Part shown: positions 11,081 to 20,771 of the stretch, piece after piece
Layout: every line of letters begins with the position of its first letter
How positions within the stretch are numbered: position 1 is the stretch's first letter
Source: Phytophthora sp. 'mugwort'
Lineage: Eukaryota; Oomycota; Peronosporomycetes; Peronosporales; Peronosporaceae
Reading direction: 5' to 3'
DNA: 64,000 nt
Assembly (NCBI GenBank): GCA_033558025.1
Contig: JAUCEF010000007.1
Coordinates: forward strand, 9,238,001 to 9,302,000
Translations under genes and position numbers: made by a program
Notes under the pieces: model-generated
Told to the model about the DNA's origin: nothing
Seen by the model: only the letters and a program-made list of their open reading frames with translations
The model's database searches: none

Positions 11081-11098
11081 TCGAGTCCGTTATTAGTC

Positions 11099-13177
11099 AT
11101 GGGGCCTGATGACAAGGTTATGGTGGACAAGGCTGGGCCTCCAGCGGTCGAGAAGCCCCACGTTCAAGGCAGCACGCCACTCCAGCGCAAATTTCGCCTC
11201 TTTCACCGCTTGCTCGTGTTTGGCGCTGCTGTGTGGTACATTGTGATCTCCCTGTTGGCGACCGGTGCCTCGCTGACCATTTTAAGGGACGAAGCTCGTT
11301 ACGACAGCGGTCCGATCCCTGTCAAGTCACCACTAATTGCCGGATACGCTGGGACAAGCACGATCCGAAAGAGTTCGCTCGTCGTAGATGTTATGGGGGA
11401 TTCGACCGATCCGAAAGCTTCGGGAACGTTGTTTCTCGAGTCTGAATCGACTTCGTCGTATACTCAGTGCCTTGCTGCGTCTGGTGGAGATGGAGCGGCT
11501 ATTTACACTGACGAATATCTGCGTTGGATGTTTGAAGACCTGCAGATCAAGACGGCATACAACATTTCTCTACTTGACCAAGTCGAGTTGATAGTCCCTG
11601 TGGTGGACTGCCAGATGCGAATGGTCAAAAAGGGGGGTGCGGCTATAGCACGAGTAAACTATCTTGTGCGCTACAAGAATGATATTAATCGCGTGCTGTT
11701 ACTACCAACGTCATTATCGATTCAAGACTACTATATCGCGGAGCAGTACGAGCGGGGCTCAGCGCTATTAGTGACATTCTCTGTCATTGAGGATATGGCG
11801 TCTACAAAGCCAGTTCCCCACCACTACGCAATTGCACTGGACTACCCGTACGAGTACAAACCAGATTTTGAAGCGTGCACGTTCTACGAGCTCACAGACG
11901 AAGGATTTTGGTCGTTTGAGACGATTCCTCGAGATCCATTCATGAGACCCCCAAAGCCGCTGCTTACAGCCCGACAACTTGGATTCTATCTCGCTAAAGA
12001 AACTTCACAAGTGAACCAGATCAATTATCATTGGAAACTCGCCGATGACCCTGTCTCTGCGCTAACGATCTGGAACTGGAGTGGCGACGCTGTTATTCGA
12101 GATAATTGGGCCTGGGTGCACATTATTCACCTCCTCTTCGCCATTGATGTGATCTTTCAGCTGAGTTTGCTGTTATTTCTCGTCTATCGCAGCATTCTGC
12201 AGAAGCATTTCTGGATCGGAGACGCGTTCGCGTCCATCTCGAATGCTTTACTCTATCGTGGCATCTACGTCATCATTTCCAACCACGTGAACGGGTACTG
12301 GACTCTCACCGAGTTCTGCCTTGCCCTAGCGAATTCTGTTGGAGGAAACTCAGCCGTAAAGTACCGACCAGAGTTGGCCCACGCCGATATGCTCACAATC
12401 TACCTCAATATCGTGAGCGTGCTTAGCTATTTGCTACGAGAGCGAATCGACCCAATTTTTGTGCTAGTTTGCTTCGAAGTGGGCTTCAACTCTCGAAAAG
12501 GCATGACACAAATCTTTCCAGCGCTGAAAAACGTGCTCGTTGATTTCTCTGACACAGAATCCACCTATGGTAAAGTGGCTGTGGATGATTTCTTGTCCAA
12601 CTTGTCCCCAATGCGGCTCTGGACAGTGCATCCGATCCAACAGAACGTGTGGCCGTTGCTAGTCGTCACCTTCGTAATCATCTACAGCACCATCTTGATC
12701 ATTGTGTTATACATTATTGTGCGAAAACTCATGCGATGCCATTCCTCGAGATTTCAAGTTGGTAGCCAGAGCAGTGACAATAAAAGCGTATCCAGACGCC
12801 AAAGTGCAGGTTTGGGTCGCAGTGACTCGGAGCCGCGAGAATTAATGCAGTTTGAGACAGCCACGGGATCGGTACTGAAGAATCGCTTTGGCATCTTGTC
12901 GACCTACAAAAACTACACGTACATCAACGGCCGCAGATATGCCTCGGGCGACGCAATCTACTGCAACGGCTTCGTGGTTGCCAACAGCAAATTCGTTATT
13001 GCCACAGAAGATTTGATGTCTCTGCTCATCATGAAGGTCACTCGGGCGCGGTTCACAAACATTTACGTGTACACGATTAAAGAAGGCACGGACGTCAATC
13101 AAACAGCGCGCTTGGTGTATCCGACAACCATTTCCTGGCACGATCTGGCGAAGGTGAGCGTCAGTCCCTTGTCTTAA
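11099..13177 (+). CDS. Multi-pass membrane protein, cluster paralogue 2 (subfamily B)
   Basis: 692 residues, the only family member here on the plus strand. Short hydrophilic N-terminus (1-36), membrane segment at about 37-60 (LLVFGAAVWYIVIS), extracellular-type domain with the family cysteine pair C124 and C171, and an additional C260. Membrane segments follow at about 338-362 (WAWVHIIHLLFAIDVIF), 375-395, 428-446 and 516-542. RERID occurs at 447-451. A Ser- and Arg-rich linker (SRRQSAG) precedes the C-terminal domain starting FETATGSVLKNRFG. Sequence details in the C-terminal domain (YCNGFVVANSKFVI, MKVTRARFTNIYVY) place it nearer the subfamily with paralogues 4 and 5 than with 1, 3 and 6. 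It converges on paralogue 3, with 151 bp between the two stops. Function unknown. Confidence 0.85.
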   Translation: MGPDDKVMVDKAGPPAVEKPHVQGSTPLQRKFRLFHRLLVFGAAVWYIVISLLATGASLTILRDEARYDSGPIPVKSPLIAGYAGTSTIRKSSLVVDVMGDSTDPKASGTLFLESESTSSYTQCLAASGGDGAAIYTDEYLRWMFEDLQIKTAYNISLLDQVELIVPVVDCQMRMVKKGGAAIARVNYLVRYKNDINRVLLLPTSLSIQDYYIAEQYERGSALLVTFSVIEDMASTKPVPHHYAIALDYPYEYKPDFEACTFYELTDEGFWSFETIPRDPFMRPPKPLLTARQLGFYLAKETSQVNQINYHWKLADDPVSALTIWNWSGDAVIRDNWAWVHIIHLLFAIDVIFQLSLLLFLVYRSILQKHFWIGDAFASISNALLYRGIYVIISNHVNGYWTLTEFCLALANSVGGNSAVKYRPELAHADMLTIYLNIVSVLSYLLRERIDPIFVLVCFEVGFNSRKGMTQIFPALKNVLVDFSDTESTYGKVAVDDFLSNLSPMRLWTVHPIQQNVWPLLVVTFVIIYSTILIIVLYIIVRKLMRCHSSRFQVGSQSSDNKSVSRRQSAGLGRSDSEPRELMQFETATGSVLKNRFGILSTYKNYTYINGRRYASGDAIYCNGFVVANSKFVIATEDLMSLLIMKVTRARFTNIYVYTIKEGTDVNQTARLVYPTTISWHDLAKVSVSPLS

Positions 13178-13328
13178 CCTGAGGGTAGACAGGCTATCGT
13201 CTACAAGCACAAAAATATCTTTCATTTCGATAGCTAAAAGTGAAATTCAACAGAAAAAAGCATAAATACGGATGCATTTATGATTTACCCCTTCATGCCC
13301 TTCATCAGCTAACTACCTTCTGGTTCTT

Positions 13329-15428
13329 CTACGCTAGGATGTTAATGTTCAGATGGAAAAGGTCGTTCCACGTGAAAGTATTCGGGTACACGAGTCTTGC
13401 CGTGCGTTGAACAGTGAAGCCATCCACTTCGTACGTGTACACGTTGAAGAGGCGAGTTTGGACGGTCTTGATCATGGCAATTGTTAGGATGTCTTCTGTA
13501 GCAACAAGGTACTTGCCATTGACAACCACGTAACCGGAGCAGTACACACCGTCGGGTGATGCAAACTTGAGTCCCTTGAAGAAAACATAGTTTTTGTAGT
13601 CGGAGATCAAACCGTAGCGAGCTTGTAGTTCGGCACCGGTAGAGATTTCAAAGTTGGTGAGATTCCCCTTTTGAGCGATGGCAGCTCTCTCATTTGTGGA
13701 TCGTTCTGTACTTCTGCCCGTCATGCTCGGAGCTAGCGCGTCCGGGTAAAATTTCTTGTAGATCTTACGCACCACTACGAAAGAAAGTAGCGTTCCCATC
13801 AGAATGTACTTTGGATAGAAGGACGCAATGACAAATTCGTTGTCAACGCGTGTGAGCTTGTCCGTTGTCCAAAGCCGCATGGGCGACATTTCTCGCTGGA
13901 AGTCAGTGACAGAAGCGATGCCAAGGCGGTATTCTTTGTCCGAGTAGGCGCGAACAGTCTTGAATACGGCAGGTGCCATCTTCACAATTGGCTGGCGATT
14001 GTCATGGATGGCCTCGAAGAGGAAGACGCCGACAGTGGGGTCGATCCTTTCTTTGAAAATGTGGCCGACTATTCCAAACAGACTTAGGAACATCACCATG
14101 AGATCTGCATGCACAATTTCCGAGTGGATTGGCACGAGTTGCGTGCCTGTGAGGTCGTTGGCGTTTGAGATGCAGAACTCGAGAAGTGTCCATTCCCCAT
14201 TCACGTACCAGGAGGCAAATACCAGAAGACCGCGAACGATAAGAGTACCGTTGGATAAGGAGGCAAACGCATCACCCACCCAGACTTTGCCGTTGCGTAC
14301 GTTCCGATACACGATGAGCGCCAAGACACTCAGGGAGAAGATGGTTTGCACGCAGAAGATGAGATGAATGCCATGAACCCAAGCCCATGAGTCAAAAATG
14401 AGAGGTTTGCCTCGCCAGTCCCATCGTGACATGGCTCGAGAAGGGCTCGTCTTTTCCAGCGTCCAGACGAGATTGCGAATGTTCGACTGTTCAGATTCCG
14501 CCCCCAGGTAAAATCCCCGTCGACGCGCAGTGAGCACAGTCTTAACCGGGTTCAAAACAAAATTTTTCGGGATACTTGTGAGGTTCCAGTAGCCGTCTGT
14601 TGACAAACCTTCGAGTGTATACACTTCGTAGAGAGGCTCATGTGTGAACGCGTAGTCTAACCCGATCACGACGTGCTGATCGACCGTCGTGGCGTTCATA
14701 TCGCTTACAGCAAAGAGCGACGTCACAATCGCTGGCCCCATTCGATTAGCTTCCGGAATGCGATAGTCTTGGATAGAGATGGAGGTCGTAACGAGTTGAA
14801 TATTGGTCGGATCGCTTTTGTGGCGGACGACATTAAACACCCGCAGCAACGACGGGTCTCCCTCAACTAGAGGTGGCGAAGTGCAGTCGATAACTGGTAC
14901 CACAAGCTCCAAGTCCGTTAGTTGCGTGAGGTTGTACGAGCCCGTAGTAAGCACGCTCTCAAAGTTGGTACGTAAAAACTCGTTGCTGTAGATATCGGTG
15001 TCAAAGAGCTCGGCCGCCCCGCACTTGTCAGTCGATATGGTAGTCGCGTTCTCGAGAAAGAGAGAGTAGTGACGTGGTGAGGTGTCACCCCCTAGGACGT
15101 TCTTGACTAGCGGACTGTCACGAATCAAGCCGTCACCAAGGTAACCGAGTATGAGCTCGGATTGCATTGTACCGAACGATCTTGAATCGACTGGAGCCCC
15201 CCTCAGCACCTCAAATGTGACGATTGTAGCTCTGAGGTAGTTGGTCAAGCACATGAGTGTAGCTCCGACGCCCATGACTCGCCTCACGAGGTTCACTAAC
15301 TGAGTCTGAGTGATCCGCTTCTTTTTCAGTTTCTGCCCGCTGGACGTCTGAACATTGGCAATGGCGGCTGAGCTGTTCAAAGTGGTCGCCCCCTTGCTCG
15401 GTGACACCTGCGCACTCGGCGTCCCCAT
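13329..15428 (-). CDS. Multi-pass membrane protein, cluster paralogue 3 (subfamily A)
   Basis: 699 residues. N-terminus of about 50 residues with a basic KKKRIT patch (35-40), membrane segment at about 52-74, extracellular-type domain with C136 and C182 and Asn-X-Ser/Thr sites such as YNLTQL (about 165-170). A second hydrophobic bundle starts at WAWVHGIHLIFCVQTIFSL (348-366), then VWVGDAFASLSNG (382-394), EIVHADLMVMFLSLFG (437-452), KERIDP (459-464), and a last segment at about 540-556. The C-terminal domain (590-699) opens with TNFEISTGAELQARYG and closes with TARLVYPNTFTWNDL. Its C-terminal half is nearly the same as that of paralogue 6, marking them as a close pair despite two subfamily B genes lying between them. 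Function unknown. Confidence 0.85.
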   Translation of the reverse strand: MGTPSAQVSPSKGATTLNSSAAIANVQTSSGQKLKKKRITQTQLVNLVRRVMGVGATLMCLTNYLRATIVTFEVLRGAPVDSRSFGTMQSELILGYLGDGLIRDSPLVKNVLGGDTSPRHYSLFLENATTISTDKCGAAELFDTDIYSNEFLRTNFESVLTTGSYNLTQLTDLELVVPVIDCTSPPLVEGDPSLLRVFNVVRHKSDPTNIQLVTTSISIQDYRIPEANRMGPAIVTSLFAVSDMNATTVDQHVVIGLDYAFTHEPLYEVYTLEGLSTDGYWNLTSIPKNFVLNPVKTVLTARRRGFYLGAESEQSNIRNLVWTLEKTSPSRAMSRWDWRGKPLIFDSWAWVHGIHLIFCVQTIFSLSVLALIVYRNVRNGKVWVGDAFASLSNGTLIVRGLLVFASWYVNGEWTLLEFCISNANDLTGTQLVPIHSEIVHADLMVMFLSLFGIVGHIFKERIDPTVGVFLFEAIHDNRQPIVKMAPAVFKTVRAYSDKEYRLGIASVTDFQREMSPMRLWTTDKLTRVDNEFVIASFYPKYILMGTLLSFVVVRKIYKKFYPDALAPSMTGRSTERSTNERAAIAQKGNLTNFEISTGAELQARYGLISDYKNYVFFKGLKFASPDGVYCSGYVVVNGKYLVATEDILTIAMIKTVQTRLFNVYTYEVDGFTVQRTARLVYPNTFTWNDLFHLNINILA

Positions 15429-15854
15429 CGCCTAGAACAAGCACTTGACAGACGTGTTCGTCGTAAGCGTTTGCTGGTCGCTGGAAGAGTTTGTCCCCAA
15501 ATGCTGCACAACTTGAAAGAGAGTTCAAGGTGCTGGACAAGAACATGACGCTTCAGCTGCAAAAATAGCATCTTGAAGATGACAGTTAAACCTGTAAGAT
15601 GTAGTAACATCAGTGCGTCTGGCCTCCGGTCTGGGGAGACCTACCAGCACCAACTAAATGGCAGCGTAATTTTAAGCTGCCACCCTGCCGGTTTTCCGTT
15701 GAACACCAGCAGCGCAAAAGCATGGCGAGGATTAATTAAGAATATCTGAGCGCATTTTACTTGTCATGCGGTAGCTCAAGGCGCTATATAGCTACAAGGT
15801 TCTAGTTTAGACTAACTAGATAGCTAAACTGCAGCGTGTCGAATTGCTGCCGCC
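15429..15854. other. Intergenic region upstream of paralogue 3
   Basis: Presumed promoter region of paralogue 3 and downstream region of paralogue 4. No gene or RNA seen. On the minus strand a pyrimidine-rich stretch ending TTTTTGCAG (about 15560) could be a splice acceptor in the 5' leader, but no donor could be fixed. Confidence 0.4.
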
Positions 15855-18002
15855 TTAAGAAAGCACCGTCACGTCAAGATGTGTGAGGTCGAACCACGTT
15901 AAGGTCGTCGGGTACACGAGTCGCGAGGTTTCCCTCACCGCACAACCGTCGATGATCTCGTACACGAAGATATTAGTGAAGCGCACGCGCGTTATCTTCA
16001 TCAGGATCAGTGGCACCAGATCTTGGATCGCGATTAGAAATTTGTTGTTAGCAACGAGGAATCCATTGCCATAAACCGCATCAATCGTGGCTAGAAGCTG
16101 GTTATCGCGCATGACGTAGTTCTCATAGCCGGAGATCACACCGTAGCGCTTTCTCAGGGCCGCGCCAGTAGCTGATTCGAACGACGTGAGGTCAATCTGC
16201 TGCACGTCCCCAGCCATATACGCGCTGGACCGACGACGGCGAGAGAGGCCATGGTCCCCAGCCATACGATCTTCGCATCGCGAGACTTTTCTTGCTACAA
16301 TGTAGGCCACAATCAAAGCCATGGGGCTGAAGATTGAGACAACGATCGAAGAGACAACGTTCAGACGGTTGTCTGGGATTCCATATGCAGTGAGTAGCTC
16401 CATCGGCGACAAGACTGCCAGACCAGGGCGAACATTCAGCAGACCTCGAGTTGCATCGGCGATGGCAAAGTTGGCGATATTTGCGCTCAACACTGGGAAG
16501 AGCTGCGCTAATTTAACGCGATATCCCCATCCCAGTTCAAATGTAGCAAAGGCCAGCAGTGGGTCCACGCGCTCGCGAGCGAAATAGCTTAAGACGCTCA
16601 CCAAGTTCATATAGACGGCTAATAAATCGGCTTGGACGAGTTCCGGCTTGTAGAAAATAACATGTTGACCCGTGATGGTGTCTCCGATGGAAATACTCAT
16701 CTTCGTGATCGTCCAGTACCCGTTCAATTGATTGCAGACCAGCACGATTAAGCCTCGATACAAGAGCATGCTTGAAATCGTGGAAAAGGCGTCGCCAACC
16801 CAAATGAAACCCATGCGAAAACGACGGTAGATTACAAATGCCAGCACGCTCAGGTCAAAGATGACGTTGAGTGCGAAGACGCCGTGGACAGCATGCGCCC
16901 AGGCCCACGAATCGTAAAGCACAGCTCGGCTGTACCATCTCCATTCACGTAGCTCCGTTGTCGGATTGCTCGAAAGATCCCAATGCGCAGTCTCGATATT
17001 GGACTGTGCAGTCACGTCGCCCTTGTAGCGCCCAAAGCGACGAGCCATCCGGATGTCTTTGGCGGGGTCTTGGTTGCGCTGATTCGGCAGCGTATGCAGA
17101 ATCCAGTAGTTGTCGCCATCGATCCCGTCTAGCTCCGAGTAAACGAATTCAGGTTCAGCCACGTACGGGTAATTGAGCGCGACAGCGATATGGTGAGTCA
17201 CCGTCGTAGCTTGCATATTGTCGATAGGCGTGACGAGAAGCACCATCCCTGCTCCTCGTTGGAATTGTTGGTCCACTTCGTAGTCTTGAACCGAGAGCAT
17301 CGTCGATAGGAGCAGTACGTTGGATGGATCGCTCTTTTGACGCGTCAGGTAGTACACGCGAGCAACCGTCTTGTCACCGGATACAAGCAAATCAAACGTG
17401 CAATCCACCACGGGTGCAATCAGCTCCAGCTCCTTCACATAAGACAAGTTGTACGACGCGTACATCTGCAGCCTCGAGAAGATGAAGCGCAGAAACTCAT
17501 TACTGTAAATGTGAGCGTCAAAGTGAGGAACATCCGAACAACTCGTGAATGACTGAGCTGTCGCAGTTTCGAGGTACAAGGAATCGTTGCGTAAAGTGGT
17601 GGATCCTCCGAGCACTTCCTGGACTAGTGGGCTCTCTCGGATTGTCGCCATACCAACATAGTCGACGATTAGATTGGACACGTGGGTTTCGATTGGTAAG
17701 TCACGTGACACGGCCCCGCGGAGAACTTGGAGAGCAATTCCAAATGACTGGGCCGATATCGTCATGTAAAGCACGGCCGTGACAAACACTGCCGTTCGGT
17801 ACAGTAGAAATCCGATACGAGGAAGCGTGAACGCTTCAGGCTTCTCGACAAATATTCCCCCAACCATTAATGTCGAAGGACGTGCTTCTTGCTCCGGGAG
17901 GGTCTTGAATGGAGGAAAGACTTCCATGGAGATATCATCTATTGGAAAATTTTCCGCTGCATGTGCTTCAGTTGAGGTGTTAGGAGGCGACGATCCCCCC
18001 AT
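15855..18002 (-). CDS. Multi-pass membrane protein, cluster paralogue 4 (subfamily B)
   Basis: 715 residues. Longer N-terminus (about 65 residues, acidic and Pro-rich), membrane segment at about 66-88, extracellular-type domain with C156 and C202 and a YNLSYV glycosylation-type site, then segments at about 371-392 (HAVHGVFALNVIFDLSVL), 407-424, 459-475 and 547-571. RERVDP (477-482) replaces the usual RERIDP. Between the last membrane segment and the C-terminal domain is RRRRSSAY (589-596), an RRxS pattern shared with paralogue 5. The C-terminal domain (about 606-715) contains TGAALRKRYGVISGYENY and AVYGNGFLVANNKFLI. It is the closest relative of paralogue 5, with which it is head-to-tail on the same strand; the two look like a fairly recent tandem duplication. 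Function unknown. Confidence 0.85.
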   Translation of the reverse strand: MGGSSPPNTSTEAHAAENFPIDDISMEVFPPFKTLPEQEARPSTLMVGGIFVEKPEAFTLPRIGFLLYRTAVFVTAVLYMTISAQSFGIALQVLRGAVSRDLPIETHVSNLIVDYVGMATIRESPLVQEVLGGSTTLRNDSLYLETATAQSFTSCSDVPHFDAHIYSNEFLRFIFSRLQMYASYNLSYVKELELIAPVVDCTFDLLVSGDKTVARVYYLTRQKSDPSNVLLLSTMLSVQDYEVDQQFQRGAGMVLLVTPIDNMQATTVTHHIAVALNYPYVAEPEFVYSELDGIDGDNYWILHTLPNQRNQDPAKDIRMARRFGRYKGDVTAQSNIETAHWDLSSNPTTELREWRWYSRAVLYDSWAWAHAVHGVFALNVIFDLSVLAFVIYRRFRMGFIWVGDAFSTISSMLLYRGLIVLVCNQLNGYWTITKMSISIGDTITGQHVIFYKPELVQADLLAVYMNLVSVLSYFARERVDPLLAFATFELGWGYRVKLAQLFPVLSANIANFAIADATRGLLNVRPGLAVLSPMELLTAYGIPDNRLNVVSSIVVSIFSPMALIVAYIVARKVSRCEDRMAGDHGLSRRRRSSAYMAGDVQQIDLTSFESATGAALRKRYGVISGYENYVMRDNQLLATIDAVYGNGFLVANNKFLIAIQDLVPLILMKITRVRFTNIFVYEIIDGCAVRETSRLVYPTTLTWFDLTHLDVTVLS

Positions 18003-18605
18003 CGGGACGACTTCGCTTGTGCAGGTTAAGAAGTAAGTGAGGTCCGGAGGTCACTAGAACGGCTAGATTCTCCGGAGCCCATGTGCTGTTTTTAGTACTC
18101 GCGTTAAGAAATAGGTTTTGGACGAGGCATTGTTTTGATCAGCTGTGAGACTTGTGACGACTTCGACCACTTATCAGGGAAGAGTAACTTTACTTTACAC
18201 GAAATATCCTGTTAGTGCTACTAACAATTAGCTATCAAATTTAGGCACAATATTTTTGTTCTTCCGCATGGATTCCCTCCCTAAGCGTCTTACCCGCTCT
18301 AGATGAAAAGTCCTCCAAGCGATACTATGTTAATCTAAAATGAGTAATGTTTATCACTCTATGTCTCTAAGCCACCTCACTTAATTAACAGCTTTCCAAT
18401 TCAAAAATGATCGGGATCGGCACCTTAGCGCTTCGAGTAGTAGGCCCATGACTGTATAACTAAGTTTAAATGGAAACTGCGCAAAAACAAAAATACACGA
18501 TCTTAGATGTATTCATCCTAGAGCAATCCTTAAACAGAATCGTATTGGAGCACCCAGAAGCTCAATTAATGATATCTATCTCGTTCCTTCGATCCAGTGA
18601 GCTCG
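18003..18605. other. Intergenic region between paralogues 4 and 5
   Basis: 603 bp without a supported gene. It is AT-rich compared with the flanking coding regions. The minus-strand sequence just before the start of paralogue 4 (CTCACTTACTTCTTAA) is weakly initiator-like. Confidence 0.4.
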
Positions 18606-20771
18606 CTACGTCAATGGTGTCACATCCAAGTGTTGAAGGTCAGACCAGGTGATTGTCGTCGGGTACACCAGCTGTGCCGTCGCCTTCACGGCACGCATTC
18701 CGATGATCTCGTAGACAAAGATATTGGCGAAGCGTACTCGAGTTAGCTTCATCATAATGAGCGGTAGCAAATCTTGAGCTCCAATGAGAAATTTGCCATT
18801 GACGACAAGAAATCCATTTCCGTAAACGGCATCGATCGTTGTGATGATCTGGTCGTCATGATGCAAATAATTGTCGTATCCGGAGATTACCCCGTAGCGC
18901 TTGGTTAGTGCTGCACCTGTGGCTATCTCAAACGAAGTGAGCTCGTTCTGCTGCAACCGTTTCCGGTAAGCACTTGAACGTCGACGACTAGTACTCATGT
19001 CCTTATCTTCATTAACCGCGACTGGGTCACTTGCATATCGGGTCGACTTTCGACCAAGAATATACGCCAGCATTAGCACGATCGGACTGCAGATCGAAAT
19101 TACAGCGGAAAATATAACGAGTTTTCGATCGCTTTGAATTGGGTACGCAGTCAAGAGATCAATCGGAGATAAACTCGCCAGGTCAGGGTTCACGTCCAAA
19201 AGACCCATGGTTGAATCGGCAATTGCGAAGTCCGTGATATGCGTTCTGAGCGCTGGAAACAGATTCACCAGCTCCACGCGATACTCCCACCCCAACTCAA
19301 ACGTTAGAAATGCCACCAAAGGGTCGATGCGCTCGCGAGTAATGTAACTTAACAGACCCGCCAAATTCAGATATACAGCGAGCAAGTCGGCATGCACGAG
19401 CTCTGGCTTATAGTAAATTGAATGCTGCTTGGTGATGGAGCCTCCGATAGAAATACACATCTTCGTGATTGTCCAGTAGCCATTAAGGTGGTTGCAGACT
19501 AGCACGATCACGCCCCGATACAGCAGCATATTTGAGATCGTGGAGAAGGCATCGCCTACCCAAATATGACCCATGCGTAGACGTCGGTACATCACGAATG
19601 TCAGCACACTCAAATTGAAGATAACACTCAAGGCGAAGACACCGTGGATAGCATGTGTCCAGGCCCATGAATCGTGAAGTACAGCTCGCCCATACCACCT
19701 CCATTCTCGAAGCTCTGTAGCCGGATCTGTGGGCAAGTCCCAGTGTACCGTCTCGATATTGGATTGTGCTGCCACGTCACTCTTATAGCGCCCAAAGCGG
19801 CGAGCCATTTTTACACGCTTTGCTGGATCATTGTTGCGTTGGTTTGGTTTCGTTTGCAGAAGCCAGTAATTATTTTCATCAATACCTTCAAGCTCTGAGT
19901 ACAGAAATGATGGTTCGGCCACGTAGGGATAGTTCAGTGCGATAGCGATATGGTGAGTCAGCGAGGTGGCCTGGGTATCGTCAATGACTGCAACCAGTAG
20001 CAAGAGACCGGCTCCTTGTTGGAACTGCTGTGCAACTTGGTAATCCTGCGCCGATAGTGACGTCGAAAGCAGCAGCACTTGAGTCGGATCGCTCTTCTGA
20101 CGCGCCAAATAGTATATCCGGGCAGCTGTCTGGTCTCCTGACCCCAACAGTTGGAACGTGCAGTCCACGACGGGAGCCACTAGCTCCAGTTCTGTAACAT
20201 ATGAGAGGTTATACGAAGCATGTGCTTGTAGTCTTGAGAAAATGAATCGCATAAATCCGTTGCTGTAGATCGCATCGTCGAAATTCGCGATGTCCGAGCA
20301 ACCAGTCGAAGATTGCGCCGACGATGTTTCGAGGTAGATCGAGATGTTTCGGGGACTTGTCAATCCACCGAGTACTACTTGAACGAGGGGACTCTCTGTG
20401 ATTGTCGTTGTGCCAGCATACCCTGCGATGAGATTCGACGTGTATACTTTGATAGGCAGGTCACGGGACACTTCACCGCGCAGAATAACAAGTGCTGTCG
20501 AAAACGACTGAAGAGATATTTTCACGTACAACACTGCGACGACGAAGACGGCGACGCGGTGAATCAGTCGAATAATCTCGGCTCTGCCTTCAGGTCGTCG
20601 CAATTTTTTGTCTAACGAGCCTAGAGCCCTGCCTCTCGCAGCCGTCTGCGAGAGGCTGGATCCCAACTTTGGTGGGTCCGCAATGTCGGTGAACCCTTTG
20701 TCCATCATGTTGGATTGATCTTGGAATGCTGCAAAATGGCGAGTAATCTCGAAACTAGCCAGAGAGTTCAA
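18606..20771 (-). CDS. Multi-pass membrane protein, cluster paralogue 5 (subfamily B)
   Basis: 721 residues. Hydrophilic N-terminus, membrane segment at about 72-94 (VAVFVVAVLYVKISLQSF), extracellular-type domain with C158 and C204, then the family WAWTHAIHGVFALSVIFNLSVL segment, a WVGDAFSTISNMLLYRG segment, ELVHADLLAVYLNLAGLLSY, ITRERIDP and a last hydrophobic helix near ICSPIVLMLAYILGRK. As in paralogue 4, a basic SRRRSSAY linker joins the membrane part to the C-terminal domain, which carries TSFEIATGAALTKRYGVISG and AVYGNGFLVVNGKFLIG. M22 is an alternative start that would give a shorter cytosolic tail. Same strand as paralogue 4 and with the same motif wording throughout. Function unknown; a receptor, transporter or channel accessory role cannot be told apart from sequence alone. 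Confidence 0.85.
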   Translation of the reverse strand: MNSLASFEITRHFAAFQDQSNMMDKGFTDIADPPKLGSSLSQTAARGRALGSLDKKLRRPEGRAEIIRLIHRVAVFVVAVLYVKISLQSFSTALVILRGEVSRDLPIKVYTSNLIAGYAGTTTITESPLVQVVLGGLTSPRNISIYLETSSAQSSTGCSDIANFDDAIYSNGFMRFIFSRLQAHASYNLSYVTELELVAPVVDCTFQLLGSGDQTAARIYYLARQKSDPTQVLLLSTSLSAQDYQVAQQFQQGAGLLLLVAVIDDTQATSLTHHIAIALNYPYVAEPSFLYSELEGIDENNYWLLQTKPNQRNNDPAKRVKMARRFGRYKSDVAAQSNIETVHWDLPTDPATELREWRWYGRAVLHDSWAWTHAIHGVFALSVIFNLSVLTFVMYRRLRMGHIWVGDAFSTISNMLLYRGVIVLVCNHLNGYWTITKMCISIGGSITKQHSIYYKPELVHADLLAVYLNLAGLLSYITRERIDPLVAFLTFELGWEYRVELVNLFPALRTHITDFAIADSTMGLLDVNPDLASLSPIDLLTAYPIQSDRKLVIFSAVISICSPIVLMLAYILGRKSTRYASDPVAVNEDKDMSTSRRRSSAYRKRLQQNELTSFEIATGAALTKRYGVISGYDNYLHHDDQIITTIDAVYGNGFLVVNGKFLIGAQDLLPLIMMKLTRVRFANIFVYEIIGMRAVKATAQLVYPTTITWSDLQHLDVTPLT

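Larger units (their letters stand above)
10493..11098. other. Divergent intergenic region of paralogues 1 and 2
   Basis: This 606-bp spacer is the only divergent promoter region in the cluster. It contains a long palindrome (10793-10926) and, next to the plus-strand start, an initiator-like sequence. No coding signal was seen. Confidence 0.6.
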
